From: Acinetobacter schindleri CIP 107287
GTDB lineage: Bacteria > Pseudomonadota > Gammaproteobacteria > Pseudomonadales > Moraxellaceae
Direction of reading: 5' to 3'
Assembly: GCF_000368625.1 (NCBI RefSeq)
Contig: NZ_KB849580.1
Span: 186,001 to 250,000, forward strand
DNA length: 64,000 nt
The position numbers were made by a program, and so were the translations under genes. Under the pieces are notes generated by a model. It had not been told where the DNA came from. It did not search any database and was given only the letters and a program-made list of their open reading frames with translations. Each line of letters starts with the position of its first letter. Position 1 is the stretch's first letter. Positions 26,163 through 37,419 of this stretch are shown here, in pieces.

Positions 26163-27965
26163 ATGGATCTTTGGCAACTCTTTCACAAGCTGCGTCCCTT
26201 TGTCCGTCCTTACCGGCTGCTGGTGATTGCGACCCTGATATTGACCCTGATCGGTTCATTTACCGCTCAGGTCAACGCGATCACTTTGCAATATGCGGTC
26301 GACAGTATCAATAAGCTGCTTGAAGCAGGTGAAGGACTGAATGAGGGTTGGCATATCCTGATTACCATTTCAGCGATCTTGCTGGTGAAAGAAGTGATTA
26401 ATGCTTTTGTGCAGTTTGGACAAAAATTCTATGGGGAAAAGTTGCGAATTTTTGTATCTCAGGATCTGGCACAAGGCATTATTGAAAAGTTTCTGGCCTA
26501 TCGATTGGCTTTTTTTAATCAGGACAATAACCAGGCCGGTAAATTGCAAACCCGTATTGACCGTGGCATTGGCTCACTGACGCGTCTGGTGCAGATCTTC
26601 TTTATTGATATCCTGCCGCTATTTACCAGCGCGATTGTAGCTTTGGGCCTGATGTACTATGCCAATATTTATGTGGGGATGGTAGCCACGGCGATTGTAC
26701 CAATTTACTTCTGGCTGACCTACAAACAGGCACAAAAACTGGGCGGCTGGCGCCGTAGTTTAAGAGATGGTCGCGAGAAAAAGAGTCAGGGCATTCTCAG
26801 TATTATTAACTCGATAACCGTAATTAAATCCTTTAACCGTGAGTCGATTGAGTCCGAAAAGCAGCTCGGCCTACAGCGTGAACTGACCGATAATCAGATG
26901 AAAACCCGTCAAACCAGTTTTCTGTTTGATGGTCTGAAAACCTTTATTGAGCAGATTGGCATCGTCCTTATCATTATTCTGACCGCTTATTTTGTGCTTG
27001 CTGGTCAGATGAGTATTGGCATGATCATGTATCACGTGCTGCTGTTTAATAATGTCTCGGCACCGATCCGTTCATTGCACCGGATTTATGATGAAGTTAA
27101 TGATGCCATGATCTATTCCGAGAGCTTCTTTAATATTCTGGAAGCAGATCATGAAATTGAATCCAGTGGACAGCAGAAGCCACCTGTTCAGGGTAAATTT
27201 CAGCTGAGCCATGTCGAATTCTATTATCCGAATGGACACCATGCGCTGAAAGATATCAATATGGAAATCCGCCCTAACAAGATCACTGCGCTGGTCGGTT
27301 TATCTGGTGCGGGTAAATCCACTTTGATTAGTTTACTGGATAAATTTTATGAACCACAGCAAGGCAAGATCACCTTGGATGGTATTGATCTTCAGGATTA
27401 TGACACCCAGTATTTACGTGATCATATTGGCTTGGTTCTACAGAAAAATCATATTTTCCAGGGTACGATTTTTGACAATATCCGTTATGGCAAGACCAGT
27501 GCCAGTATGCAAGATGTCATTGAAGCTGCGCAGAAAGCTTCGATTCATGAACAGATCTTACAGTTGCCCAATGGTTATGATTCCGATGCCTTGCAGCTTT
27601 CTGGTGGACAGCAGCAGCGCATTGCCTTGGCACGCATGTTCCTGAAAAATCCGCCGATTATTTTTCTGGATGAACCGACTGCCAGCCTGGATGCCATTGC
27701 TGCTGAACAGATTAAGCAGAGTCTGGATCAGATCAAGCAAGGTCGTACCGTGATTATTATCTCGCATAGCCTGTCGCAGATTATTGATGCGGATTATACC
27801 TACGTGATGAAAGAAGGCGCGATTGCTGAACATGGCGAGCATGATCAGCTTTATCATCAGGACGGCGTGTATAAGCAAATCTTTGACGCGATGGCAAAGA
27901 GCCTCAATATCGAAAAGATTGCCAAGACCTTTGAGGAGGATTCAGAAGAGGAAACACATAGTTAA
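26163..27965 (+). CDS. ABC exporter, fused membrane and ATPase domains (MsbA/MdlB type)
   Basis: This is a 600-residue half-transporter. Six transmembrane helices (about residues 15-315) carry the type-1 exporter permease domain, followed by the nucleotide-binding domain. That domain shows Walker A GLSGAGKST (about 379-387), Q-loop VLQKNHIF, signature LSGGQQQR (about 479-486), Walker B IIFLDEPTAS (about 499) and the switch His in ISHSLSQI. It would work as a homodimer or with a partner, though none is adjacent. The substrate cannot be told from sequence. It is not the essential lipid A flippase by context, because no lpxK follows it. Confidence 0.9.
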   Translation: MDLWQLFHKLRPFVRPYRLLVIATLILTLIGSFTAQVNAITLQYAVDSINKLLEAGEGLNEGWHILITISAILLVKEVINAFVQFGQKFYGEKLRIFVSQDLAQGIIEKFLAYRLAFFNQDNNQAGKLQTRIDRGIGSLTRLVQIFFIDILPLFTSAIVALGLMYYANIYVGMVATAIVPIYFWLTYKQAQKLGGWRRSLRDGREKKSQGILSIINSITVIKSFNRESIESEKQLGLQRELTDNQMKTRQTSFLFDGLKTFIEQIGIVLIIILTAYFVLAGQMSIGMIMYHVLLFNNVSAPIRSLHRIYDEVNDAMIYSESFFNILEADHEIESSGQQKPPVQGKFQLSHVEFYYPNGHHALKDINMEIRPNKITALVGLSGAGKSTLISLLDKFYEPQQGKITLDGIDLQDYDTQYLRDHIGLVLQKNHIFQGTIFDNIRYGKTSASMQDVIEAAQKASIHEQILQLPNGYDSDALQLSGGQQQRIALARMFLKNPPIIFLDEPTASLDAIAAEQIKQSLDQIKQGRTVIIISHSLSQIIDADYTYVMKEGAIAEHGEHDQLYHQDGVYKQIFDAMAKSLNIEKIAKTFEEDSEEETHS

Positions 27966-28002
27966 GAAGCTGAAAAAGTTCTATTCCCTCAAACATAGAT
28001 CT

Positions 28003-28028
28003 AAAAAAAAGCGGCCTAATAGACCGCT
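28003..28028 (-). terminator. Terminator after the outer-membrane barrel gene
   Basis: On the minus strand the stem AGCGGTC/GGCCGCT (one G-U pair, loop TATTA) is followed by eight U. It ends the glycosyltransferase/outer-membrane operon and lies 24 bases past the stop codon. Confidence 0.88.
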
Positions 28029-28052
28029 ATTCAGCGAACCAGTTCAATTTGC

Positions 28053-29009
28053 CTAAAAGCGTAAAATCCACTCACCTCGAACATAACGATAGTTATAATC
28101 TGGCCCATAGAAAGAAGCACTGCGGTTATATCCAGCATTCAGGCGCAAAAACTGCTCACTACGTACAGGACTTTGTAAGTTCAATTCAAATAATCGTGTG
28201 TTCTGACTAGCATCATCATTAATTTTTTCACGGCCCAGCCCGGCAGTAATACCGGTGGTCCATCCGGAAATACGTTTACGCCAGCCAATAGCAAACATGC
28301 TTTCTTGATAATCTTTCGGATTGAAGTACTCACCCCCTACATCCTTCTCACTACTGCGATAAGTGCGATATCGGGCTTGCAATGTCAGGCCTAGGTCAAG
28401 TGAAGGCTGATAGATAAGCCTAACTCGTCCATGATCACGGCGGTTATCATCTGAAAAGAGCTGTGAACCCGCTACTCCTACTACGGTGACATGATCTCCC
28501 AGACCTTGATCCAGTGCAGCACCCACAAAAGTAAAATGTGTTCCATATTCTAAAGCAGCTTGGGTTTCAATCCAATCTCGGTTAGCAAAAACTTCAATAG
28601 CTGTCTTTTCTGCAAGAAGCGTACGATAACTACCATCGAAGGCTAATAAAGTATGATCACCTTGCTCGAATAGCCCCGCTTCTAAAACCCAGCCATTAGC
28701 GGTAGCAGATTCAATATCACGTCCAATAAATGAGATCTTCTGACCATCTTGTTTCCAGTCATCAGCTCTATATTGATAAGCACTGCCACGCACCCCTAAA
28801 TAATGATCAGCATCTTCATATTGAGGCAAAAATTCTGCTGATAATTTACGAGTCTGGAAACCTTCGCTATCGTCACTGAAAAAGAATTCAGTTCCAGCCG
28901 CATGCTCTTTTCCAGTTTGCTGTTCTTGTAATACATCTGCATAATTACTGGTACTCGTCATACTAATGATTAAAGCAACACCATATAGACTGATTTTATA
29001 ACTTCTCAT
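28053..29009 (-). CDS. Outer-membrane beta-barrel protein linked to a polysaccharide synthase (YaiO/PgaA-barrel-like)
   Basis: I place the start at the ATG at 29009, which gives a signal peptide (MRSYKISLYGVALIISMTS, cut near NYA-DV) and 318 residues; upstream in-frame codons would precede it with a hydrophilic stretch. The mature protein is made of alternating amphipathic strands with many Tyr, Gly and Arg residues and ends in Trp-Ile-Leu-Arg-Phe, the terminal Phe being typical of BAM substrates. The segment YFNPKDYQESMFAIGWRKRI and the final GYNRSASFYGPDYNYRYVRG resemble barrel domains of exopolysaccharide export porins. It starts one base after the upstream synthase stop, so the two are coupled. 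The role as a glycan-export or glycan-binding porin is inferred. Confidence 0.7.
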   Translation of the reverse strand: MRSYKISLYGVALIISMTSTSNYADVLQEQQTGKEHAAGTEFFFSDDSEGFQTRKLSAEFLPQYEDADHYLGVRGSAYQYRADDWKQDGQKISFIGRDIESATANGWVLEAGLFEQGDHTLLAFDGSYRTLLAEKTAIEVFANRDWIETQAALEYGTHFTFVGAALDQGLGDHVTVVGVAGSQLFSDDNRRDHGRVRLIYQPSLDLGLTLQARYRTYRSSEKDVGGEYFNPKDYQESMFAIGWRKRISGWTTGITAGLGREKINDDASQNTRLFELNLQSPVRSEQFLRLNAGYNRSASFYGPDYNYRYVRGEWILRF

Positions 29010-29010
29010 T

Positions 29011-30362
29011 TTATTTTGTCCCCCAGGTTTTTCTTGTTCTGAAGACTTCATCCAGATATCCTAAAATACTGGCGGGTTGTAGCAAAAAACTATAGGTCAG
29101 CACATACAGTAAGAAACCAACAAAATTTTTTCTTACTTTGAGATCTAAATCTTTAAACATGCTCCGCTCAATCTTGTAATTAAGTAGACCAAGTAGAAAT
29201 GCCAGTGGCAATAGTGCAAGAGTCATAATCCCAACGATCCAATAGTGTCCAAAGCATGCCAAGATGAGCCCCGGGATAAAGCCAAAAGTAAAAGCAATAT
29301 CTAACCAGGGAAAAAATAAATTCCAATGAATAAAAAATGTAGACAATCTTGGTTTAATTAAAATAGCGGGATGTTTGATAAAGGCTTCGATCATACCACG
29401 TGCCCAACGCTGACGTTGTTTGACAAAGACTTTAAGAGTCATGGGTGCATTGGTAAATAAACAGGCGTCCTCACAATGCCCAACACGATAGCCTGCTTTT
29501 AATAAAGCCCAGGTCAGCACAATATCCTCACCTACACATTCAGGCCATCCTCCCACCTCAATTAATGCATCACGGTCATAAATAGAAAAAGCACCTTGAG
29601 CAACCAGGGTTCCTTGATATAAAGATTGCAAACGTTTAGTAGCAGCGATGCCCAGAAAATAATCCCATTCCTGCACCTTGGTAAGCATATTCTCACGAGA
29701 ATTACGCACCAGAATCTTGCCAGCCACAGCACGTGTATTAGGGGGATCTAACTTGTAGCGCTCAACAATATTAATTAATGCCACTTTATGTAAGTAAGAG
29801 TCAGCATCAACAGTAATGATAAGATCATGCTCAGCAATTTTTAAACCTTGATTTAATGCATTGGCTTTACCTGCATTTTTCTTTAAATCCAGCAAGGCTA
29901 GCCAAGGATATTGGCTTCAGCCTGTCGAACAATATCTGCTGTATTATCTTGGGAGCCATCATTGATAACGATTACTTGTAATGGTCCTGGATATTTTTGC
30001 AGAGCAATACTGACCAGCGTATCTTTAATTGAGGCAGCTTCATTATAGGCAGCAACCAGCATTGTAATCCCAGGATAAACGGGTAAAGGTTCTCGCTTCG
30101 GTCTTCGATCCATCAACAGACTAAAAGCTGCAAATGAATTCATAAAACCAGGAATAATAGCTATACCATATACGAAAAAAATAGCCGCAAATTGACCAAT
30201 ATAGTTACTCAGATCATCTATCCAATCTTGAGCGATCCATATTGAAAATCCTGCCCAGAAGCAGGCACCAATAAATGCTACAACGAACTTAAGCTGTACA
30301 GTAAAGTAAAGCCCAGACCCTGCTTTTTTATTTTCATCTATGATCATAGATTTTTTCTTCAA
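29011..30362 (-). pseudogene. Membrane glycosyltransferase family 2 (PgaC/BcsA-like polysaccharide synthase), split by a one-base frameshift
   Basis: Two adjacent frames together give one protein of about 450 residues. The first part (30362 to about 29915) has two N-terminal membrane helices and the GT-A start TMLVAAYNEAASIKDT and VINDGSQDNT. It ends at a TAG at 29898-29900. The second part (from about 29910) continues in the other frame with YPWLALLDLKKNAGKANALN, the VDADS metal motif, VGEDIVLTW acceptor motif, QRQRWARG processivity motif and C-terminal helices. Homologues read straight through here (DLxxNxGKANALN), so one base appears missing near 29913-29922. No slippery heptamer is present, so this is a mutation or a sequencing error rather than programmed frameshifting. 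If real, the synthase is inactive. All catalytic motifs are otherwise intact. Confidence 0.85.
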
Positions 30363-30830
30363 TACGTGAATTTGCTTAATAGGATGCCTAAACCATCCTA
30401 AATAGAATTAATTATGTGATCAGAAGAAATGCGGATATTTTCTTATATAAATATCTGTTGCATTAAATATGCCTGCGGGAATTCAAGAACTACTTCACAC
30501 TTTCAAGGGAGATTGGATCACATTTCGCACAATTGTACGCTTTTTTGTATTATTTTTTTATTAAAAAATATATTTTTTGTAACTTTTGCATTAGTTTATT
30601 GCTTAAAAATTATTAACATTTAAATGATTCACTATCTTAAACAAATAATTAGGATTTCATTTTTGTTAATTTATAATAAAAATTTACTATAAATCGGCGT
30701 GTCTTTATAGCTTTATTTACCTAGAAAATTAACGCTGCATCGAACCGTATTAGAGAGAAATCCCCCCTGTCCTAAAGCACTGCAATAATGAAAGTAGGGT
30801 GGCAATCTATTCAAAAGAGCTTGCTAGATT
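30363..30830. other. 468-base AT-rich gap
   Basis: This gap contains no convincing gene. It lies upstream of the minus-strand synthase and downstream of the minus-strand tolC-like gene. The section 30540-30720 is extremely AT-rich with long A and T runs, the kind of DNA that H-NS-like proteins bind. The synthase promoter presumably lies at its left end. I see no clear terminator for the tolC-like gene. Confidence 0.5.
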
Positions 30831-32174
30831 TTAGTTATATTCTACTAGCCAGGCATTCATTTCCGCTAGCTGCCGTTCATTGAGCTGCCCTACTGAGGCC
30901 TGCAACTGCAGCACATGAATCAGGTAATCATACTTAGCATTCAGATAATCAGTTTTGGCAGAAAAAGCATTACGCTGTGCCAGCAGCACATCGACCATAG
31001 CTTTCAGCCCTTCCTGATATTGTGCTCGGGATGCTTGGGAAACAATTTCTGCTGATTCCATTGCCGCCTTGCGGGCATTCAGCTTGGCTTCATCTGTTTC
31101 CACCTGTAGATAAGACTGCTTCACATCGGTATTAGCTTTACGCATCGCAGCATCCAGCTGGGCATCGCTACGCTGCACCAGCACCCCTGCTTTTTGGATA
31201 TTCTTACTGGTACGGCCACCGCTAAACAGATTCCAGTTTACCTCTACTCCGACCTGATCAAAGTCTCCATTGGAAGATAAAACGGTTTCTGGCGTCTGTT
31301 TCAGATAACCATAAGTTGCCACTGCTTCAACTTGCGGATAGCGTGCTGCTTCTTCAACACGTTTGGCATCTTCGGAATAACGCTTTTGCAGACGAGCCTG
31401 TAGAATTTCCAGGTTCTGAGTTTGTGCCAGTTCGGTCCAGGACTGGATATTGGCTGGTAATGGTTTCTGGAACTGGAAATCATTGCGTAGGACCGCCAGA
31501 TTGTCCTGATAAGGACCAATTAACTGCGCCAGTTGCTCCTGTGCCAACACCAACTGTACTTGGGTAGCGATTCGGTTAGCTTGGGCACTCTGATATTGGG
31601 CATTGGCTTCGCTGACATCACTGCGTGCGACCAGACCTTCTTTGAGTTTGGCATTCATCATGCGCAACTGTTCAGCCAGCGCCTGCTCTTCCTGCAAATA
31701 AGCACCGGTCAGGGATTGCTGACGTAATACATTAAAATAAGCTTCCGCTACCTGCAAAATATGCTGCTGCTTCTGCAGACGCAAATTGACTTCACTCAGT
31801 TCTACTGAGGTTTTGACCTGCTTGTATCCCTGCCAGGCATCCCAGCGAAACAAAGGTTGACGCGCAGTCACAGCAATCTGTCGGGTGGTTGTACTTGAAC
31901 CCTGTAATTCCCCAAATTCCGCAGGCAAGCCTTGTGTTCCAGAATTATCAGTCGACTGGTTTTTTCGGGTCACATTTCCCGACAGGCTTACAGTTGGAAG
32001 TAAATTGCCGCTGGCAATTCCAAGATTCAGCTGGTCGGCTTCATATTGCAGTACATTGGCCTGCCAGTTTGGATCATTTTGTTTGGCACGCTCATACGCC
32101 TCAACCAAGTCCAGTGCCCATACGGCAGAACTTGAACACAATAGGCTGGCACTAAGGATGAATTTTATCTTCAT
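30831..32174 (-). CDS. tolC: TolC-family outer-membrane efflux/secretion channel
   Basis: The 447-residue protein has a signal peptide (MKIKFILSASLLCSSSAVWA) and two OEP repeats. Each repeat shows the long alpha-barrel helices: LVEAYERAKQNDPNWQANVL near the start and the repeat LRQQSLTGAYLQEEQALAEQL. VEVNWNLFSGG lies before the second half. Repeats of this size and type match TolC itself rather than the lipoprotein channels of RND pumps: there is no lipobox Cys after the signal. It would form a trimeric channel for inner-membrane pumps. No pump gene is next to it. It is transcribed divergently from the lipoprotein gene. Confidence 0.9.
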   Translation of the reverse strand: MKIKFILSASLLCSSSAVWALDLVEAYERAKQNDPNWQANVLQYEADQLNLGIASGNLLPTVSLSGNVTRKNQSTDNSGTQGLPAEFGELQGSSTTTRQIAVTARQPLFRWDAWQGYKQVKTSVELSEVNLRLQKQQHILQVAEAYFNVLRQQSLTGAYLQEEQALAEQLRMMNAKLKEGLVARSDVSEANAQYQSAQANRIATQVQLVLAQEQLAQLIGPYQDNLAVLRNDFQFQKPLPANIQSWTELAQTQNLEILQARLQKRYSEDAKRVEEAARYPQVEAVATYGYLKQTPETVLSSNGDFDQVGVEVNWNLFSGGRTSKNIQKAGVLVQRSDAQLDAAMRKANTDVKQSYLQVETDEAKLNARKAAMESAEIVSQASRAQYQEGLKAMVDVLLAQRNAFSAKTDYLNAKYDYLIHVLQLQASVGQLNERQLAEMNAWLVEYN

Positions 32175-32466
32175 TTATAATGTGAATCCCTAACTGCTGC
32201 ATCGTCATACATAACAAAATATAGCCAAATGCTTGAATCTTAAAGTGATACAAATATTACTTGTCTATTCCTAAACTTACGTATGATTTTTATTAATTTT
32301 TTAATTCAAATAAGTGAATTTATCCTATATTGATTCACATTTTTGAGTCGATGACAACAGCTTAACAAACAGCTTCACAATACTAAACAGTCTGTTGGCA
32401 CAAGATGTATACAATAGGTGCATTCCCCGCTGTTATTCATTATTTGTATCAGAGCATAGAGTTATA

Positions 32467-33507
32467 GTGTCTACACGTTTTTCCTCAATTTTAGTTGCCA
32501 GCTGCCTTGCCCTGCTGCTGTTGCTGATGCTTGCCTGTCAGCAGCCCAAACAGCCGCAGGTCGAAATTGAGCCTGCTGAAACTAGTGTCAAGAAAAATAC
32601 TGCAACTCAAGATTTTAGCCTGATGTGCCAGAATATTGAAAAACAGATGGCTGAAATTGATGACCAGCGCACAACTTTTGCACTTGAGCAGATCAATCAG
32701 AATCTTAAAGTGTGTCTGCCACTGTTAGAGCATAAACAGCAAAAAAACCTGATGCGTCATGCCAATGCCATGTATAGCCGTTTCCTGAAAGTTGAAAGAA
32801 CACCAGCCCAGCAACGTGCATTTGAACAATATGCGCTGGAAATGGCTCAACATCCGACCATTCAGCAAAGTCATTTTGTTGAACTGACTGCCCGTGACCA
32901 GTACCTGCTTAAACATAAGGGACAAGCATATGTCGAAGTGGTGGAGCAAGGGGAACAGCAACTGACTTATCGTCGTAGTCCTGAATATTTGGCTCGTATC
33001 TTTGCACCTTATCTCCCGGCAGCAGAACGTGCTTTTATTGAAACCTTGTCTCAGCAGAATCTTGAACCGGTATTCACGCAACAACGCTTAATGATTGAAC
33101 CTGCTGAAATTGCTGCGCGTATTCTGGATTGGGAGGATTATCTCAAGCGTTTTCCGCAAAGCCCTTACCAAAAGGATGCTGAATATCTGCTACAGCAATA
33201 CAGCTACTTCCTGTTTCATGGCATGAATAGTGCGCCAATTTCCCAGGATTACCGGGATCGTTATGCCGTTGATCACAGCCATCTGGAAACCATTATCGGT
33301 CTGTCTAAAGGAAATGAAGGTGGTATCACTTCCAAGGCACAACGCTTTCTAGAATTTCTGGATATGAATGAAGAGCAGCGCAAACAGGTGCTTGACAGCG
33401 AATATCAGAACCGTTCAGCCTGGGAACAGATTGCCCATTATTCCGGAATTCAGATGCCAGCCCAAGACTATAAAAAAGACTGTTTCAGGGACGCCATCTG
33501 TTTATAA
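32467..33507 (+). CDS. Predicted lipoprotein of unknown function
   Basis: I choose the GTG at 32467, which yields a lipoprotein signal (MSTRFSSILVASCLALLLLL, lipobox LMLAC) with Cys24 as the lipidated residue and 346 residues. Earlier in-frame codons would add a Cys/Arg-rich stretch with no signal character. The mature protein is hydrophilic, largely helical and Gln/Glu-rich. Segments such as AARILDWEDYLKRFPQSPYQ and KDAEYLLQQYSYFLF resemble TPR-like helical hairpins. A CKKDC-like pair ends the protein (KKDCFRDAICL). Residues after the lipidated Cys are QQ, so outer-membrane sorting is expected. I do not recognise the family. Confidence 0.75.
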   Translation: MSTRFSSILVASCLALLLLLMLACQQPKQPQVEIEPAETSVKKNTATQDFSLMCQNIEKQMAEIDDQRTTFALEQINQNLKVCLPLLEHKQQKNLMRHANAMYSRFLKVERTPAQQRAFEQYALEMAQHPTIQQSHFVELTARDQYLLKHKGQAYVEVVEQGEQQLTYRRSPEYLARIFAPYLPAAERAFIETLSQQNLEPVFTQQRLMIEPAEIAARILDWEDYLKRFPQSPYQKDAEYLLQQYSYFLFHGMNSAPISQDYRDRYAVDHSHLETIIGLSKGNEGGITSKAQRFLEFLDMNEEQRKQVLDSEYQNRSAWEQIAHYSGIQMPAQDYKKDCFRDAICL

Positions 33508-33549
33508 CAACCCTGTTTCCCTGAAATCTTTACTGCATATTTCTGCTAG

Positions 33550-33575
33550 AAAGTAGCGAATCACGTCTACTTTTT
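33550..33575 (+). terminator. Terminator after the lipoprotein gene
   Basis: The stem AAAGTAG (33550-33556) and CTACTTT (33567-33573) with a 10-base loop runs into TTTTTATT. It separates the lipoprotein gene from the thiC transcript. Confidence 0.65.
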
Positions 33576-33585
33576 ATTCCCTAAC

Positions 33586-33596
33586 TATTATATGAT
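33586..33596 (+). promoter_or_regulatory. Probable -10 region of thiC
   Basis: TATTAT and TATGAT overlap at 33586-33596. Transcription starting about 7 bases after TATGAT would begin at about 33603, exactly at the first base of the riboswitch P1 helix. No strong -35 is visible, and the terminator above overlaps that position. Confidence 0.5.
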
Positions 33597-33603
33597 CGCC
33601 TGA

Positions 33604-33719
33604 GCTTGACGGAGCGCGAGTAATCACTCGCTGAGATCACCAAAATAGCCTTTTAGAGTGCAATTTGATGGTGAGTACCGTTGAACCTGATCAGGTTAAG
33701 ACCTGCGTAGGAATCAAGC
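33604..33719 (+). ncRNA. TPP riboswitch (thi box) of thiC
   Basis: This is a thiamine pyrophosphate aptamer. P1 is formed by GCTTGA (33604-33609) with TCAAGC (33714-33719). The conserved CTGAGA lies at 33631-33636 and the pyrophosphate-side core ACCGTTGAACCTGATCAGGT at 33677-33696, followed by GACCTGCGTAGGAA. P3 is extended by an AT-rich arm (33641-33669). In this family TPP binding stabilises P1 and lowers expression of thiamine-synthesis genes. Confidence 0.95.
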
Positions 33720-33780
33720 CTCTAAAAACTTAAAGCCCTCTTTCTATCTATAAGATAGATCCGCCTGCGTTTTTGGTCGT

Positions 33781-35712
<1,932 letters not shown>

Positions 35713-35752
35713 TTCCCACTGAAAATCAGTTGTTTTTGCTAAAAACTCAGAT

Positions 35753-35780
35753 AGGATGAAATAAATATTTTCATCCTTTT
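35753..35780 (+). terminator. Probable terminator after thiC
   Basis: A perfect 9-bp stem AGGATGAAA (35753-35761) and TTTCATCCT (35769-35777) runs into TTTTC. It lies just before nudF, so nudF should have its own promoter or rely on read-through. Confidence 0.6.
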
Positions 35781-35787
35781 CTGATTT

Positions 35788-36411
35788 ATGAAGATTATTC
35801 AGCAAGCGTCCTATAACTATAATGATGTCGACCTGCAACAGCGCGAATATCTGTATCAAGGATTCGTGAAAGTCGAAAAAGTGCAGCTGAGTCATCGTCT
35901 TTTTGAGAGCAAGGAATATATTCCTCCGATTCAGCGTGAACTGATTGCGCGGCGTCCTGCAGCTGGGGTGCTGATTTATAATGACCAACAACAAAAATTT
36001 GCCTTGATCGAGCAGTTCCGTATTGGTGCACTGGATGATACCGATTCCCCATGGCAGCTGGAAATTATCGCCGGGGTTTTAGATGGTGATGAATCTCCAG
36101 AGCACTGCATCCGTCGTGAAGCACTGGAAGAATCTGGCTGTGAAATCCAGGAGCTGCAACATCTGTATAGTTTCTATCCTTCAGCGGGTGCCTGCTCTGA
36201 ACTGTTCCACCTTTATGTGGCTCAGGCAGAACTACCTGAACATGGCGGTGTACATGGCATGCCGGATGAAGGGGAAAATATCCAGCTGCATATTTTTGAT
36301 TATGCCCACCTTCCAGAATTATTCCGTTATAACCGCCTCAAAAATGCGCCCGTCATTATGGCATTACAGTGGTTACAGCAACATATCTCAACAGCCTATC
36401 CAAAGGAGTAG
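35788..36411 (+). CDS. nudF: ADP-ribose pyrophosphatase (Nudix hydrolase)
   Basis: This enzyme hydrolyses ADP-ribose to AMP and ribose 5-phosphate. The 207 residues show a full Nudix box G-x5-E-x7-RE-x2-EE-x-G: GVLDGDE, then SPEHCIR, REALEESG, around residues 94-116. The upstream ELIARRPAAGVLIYN and downstream FYPSAGACSELFHLY segments, the latter with the Pro that sets ADP-ribose specificity, match NudF. It is followed closely by cpdA, as in E. coli and many gammaproteobacteria. Confidence 0.93.
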   Translation: MKIIQQASYNYNDVDLQQREYLYQGFVKVEKVQLSHRLFESKEYIPPIQRELIARRPAAGVLIYNDQQQKFALIEQFRIGALDDTDSPWQLEIIAGVLDGDESPEHCIRREALEESGCEIQELQHLYSFYPSAGACSELFHLYVAQAELPEHGGVHGMPDEGENIQLHIFDYAHLPELFRYNRLKNAPVIMALQWLQQHISTAYPKE

Positions 36412-36416
36412 ATCAG

Positions 36417-37229
36417 ATGACACAGACCTCTACTCCTGCATCTGAAAAAGTCTGGACGCTCATCCAGATTTCAGACACGCATCTGATGGACCAGCCTGAG
36501 CTTGAATTTGCCCGCATGAATCCGGAGCAGAGCTTTTTAGAGGTCGTACACGACATTCAGCAGCGTTTTCCGCATATTGATGCGGTGGTACATACCGGAG
36601 ATCTGGCCCAGGTTGCAGCAGAATCTACCTATCAACGTTACATACAATTTATGCGGGCGTGGAATGTGCCGCATTATCAGATTCCAGGTAATCATGATGA
36701 TTATCTCACTATTTTCCCTTTCTATAAAAATAGTGATGAAGCGCATGCGATTAGCTTTGGTTGCTGGACTTTAATTCTGCTCAACAGTGCTGTAAAAGGT
36801 CGGGTCGATGGCTGGGTAGAACAAAAACAGCTGGATCAGCTGGAACAGTTATTGCTTGAGCATAGCAAGCAGTATGTGATCGTGGCCTGTCATCATCATC
36901 CTTTTGCGATGCAATCACACTGGATTGACCAGCATCGGCTGAAAAATTCGGAAGCATTGAAAGATGTGATTGCACGGCATACCAATGTCAAAATGGTGCT
37001 ATTTGGACATGTGCATCAGGATTCTGAAAATGAATGGCAGGGCGTGCGCTATCTGTCCACTCCTTCAACCAGTGTACAGTTCAAACCCTTGAGCGAAAAT
37101 TTTGCCTTAGACCAGGCACAGCCCGGCTATCGCGTATTACAATTAAAAGACAATGGTGAGTACCAGACTTACATTCAAAGGGTGGTTTTAAAGCAAGCTA
37201 AAATTAATACTGAAATTTCAGGTTATTAA
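36417..37229 (+). CDS. cpdA: 3',5'-cyclic-AMP phosphodiesterase / metallophosphoesterase CpdA
   Basis: This class III metallophosphoesterase is predicted to hydrolyse cAMP. The ATG at 36417 has GGAG eight bases upstream and follows the nudF stop by five bases; an earlier in-frame start inside nudF is not credible. The 270 residues contain all five metal motifs: ISDTHL, HTGDLAQ, PGNHDDY, CHHHPF and FGHVHQD. The nudF-cpdA pairing supports the name, though other cyclic nucleotides cannot be excluded. Confidence 0.9.
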   Translation: MTQTSTPASEKVWTLIQISDTHLMDQPELEFARMNPEQSFLEVVHDIQQRFPHIDAVVHTGDLAQVAAESTYQRYIQFMRAWNVPHYQIPGNHDDYLTIFPFYKNSDEAHAISFGCWTLILLNSAVKGRVDGWVEQKQLDQLEQLLLEHSKQYVIVACHHHPFAMQSHWIDQHRLKNSEALKDVIARHTNVKMVLFGHVHQDSENEWQGVRYLSTPSTSVQFKPLSENFALDQAQPGYRVLQLKDNGEYQTYIQRVVLKQAKINTEISGY

Positions 37230-37401
37230 CTTTTCAATTTGTTTTTTTTGCTTTACTTTATTGCTCTTAAAGGAAACGTGATATCTACAATCCCGCCATC
37301 AAAGACTATCAAAACGCATAAAAAGTCTATATGATGACGACCCCCATAGGAGGATAATCCTTCTTCAGGGTGGATAAAAATTTGCATATCACCATATTTT
37401 T

Positions 37402-37419
37402 TGCGTAGTTACCTACGCA
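37402..37419 (+). promoter_or_regulatory. Hairpin in the dksA leader
   Basis: A perfect 7-bp stem TGCGTAG (37402-37408) and CTACGCA (37413-37419) with a TTAC loop ends six bases before the GAGG ribosome site of dksA. It could tune translation or mRNA stability. It has no U-run in the sense direction. Confidence 0.45.

Noticed and set aside
26163..27965. MsbA, the essential lipid A flippase
   Set aside because: No lpxK or other lipid A gene is adjacent, and the domain architecture is shared by many exporters. It is left as an unnamed ABC exporter.
29895..29925. Programmed -1 frameshifting in the glycosyltransferase
   Set aside because: There is no slippery X-XXY-YYZ heptamer at the break and no clear downstream pseudoknot. 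A simple one-base loss explains the frames.
30429..30623. 64-codon open frame in the AT-rich gap upstream of the synthase
   Set aside because: It lacks a ribosome site, its composition follows the AT-rich DNA, and it shows no domain or signal.
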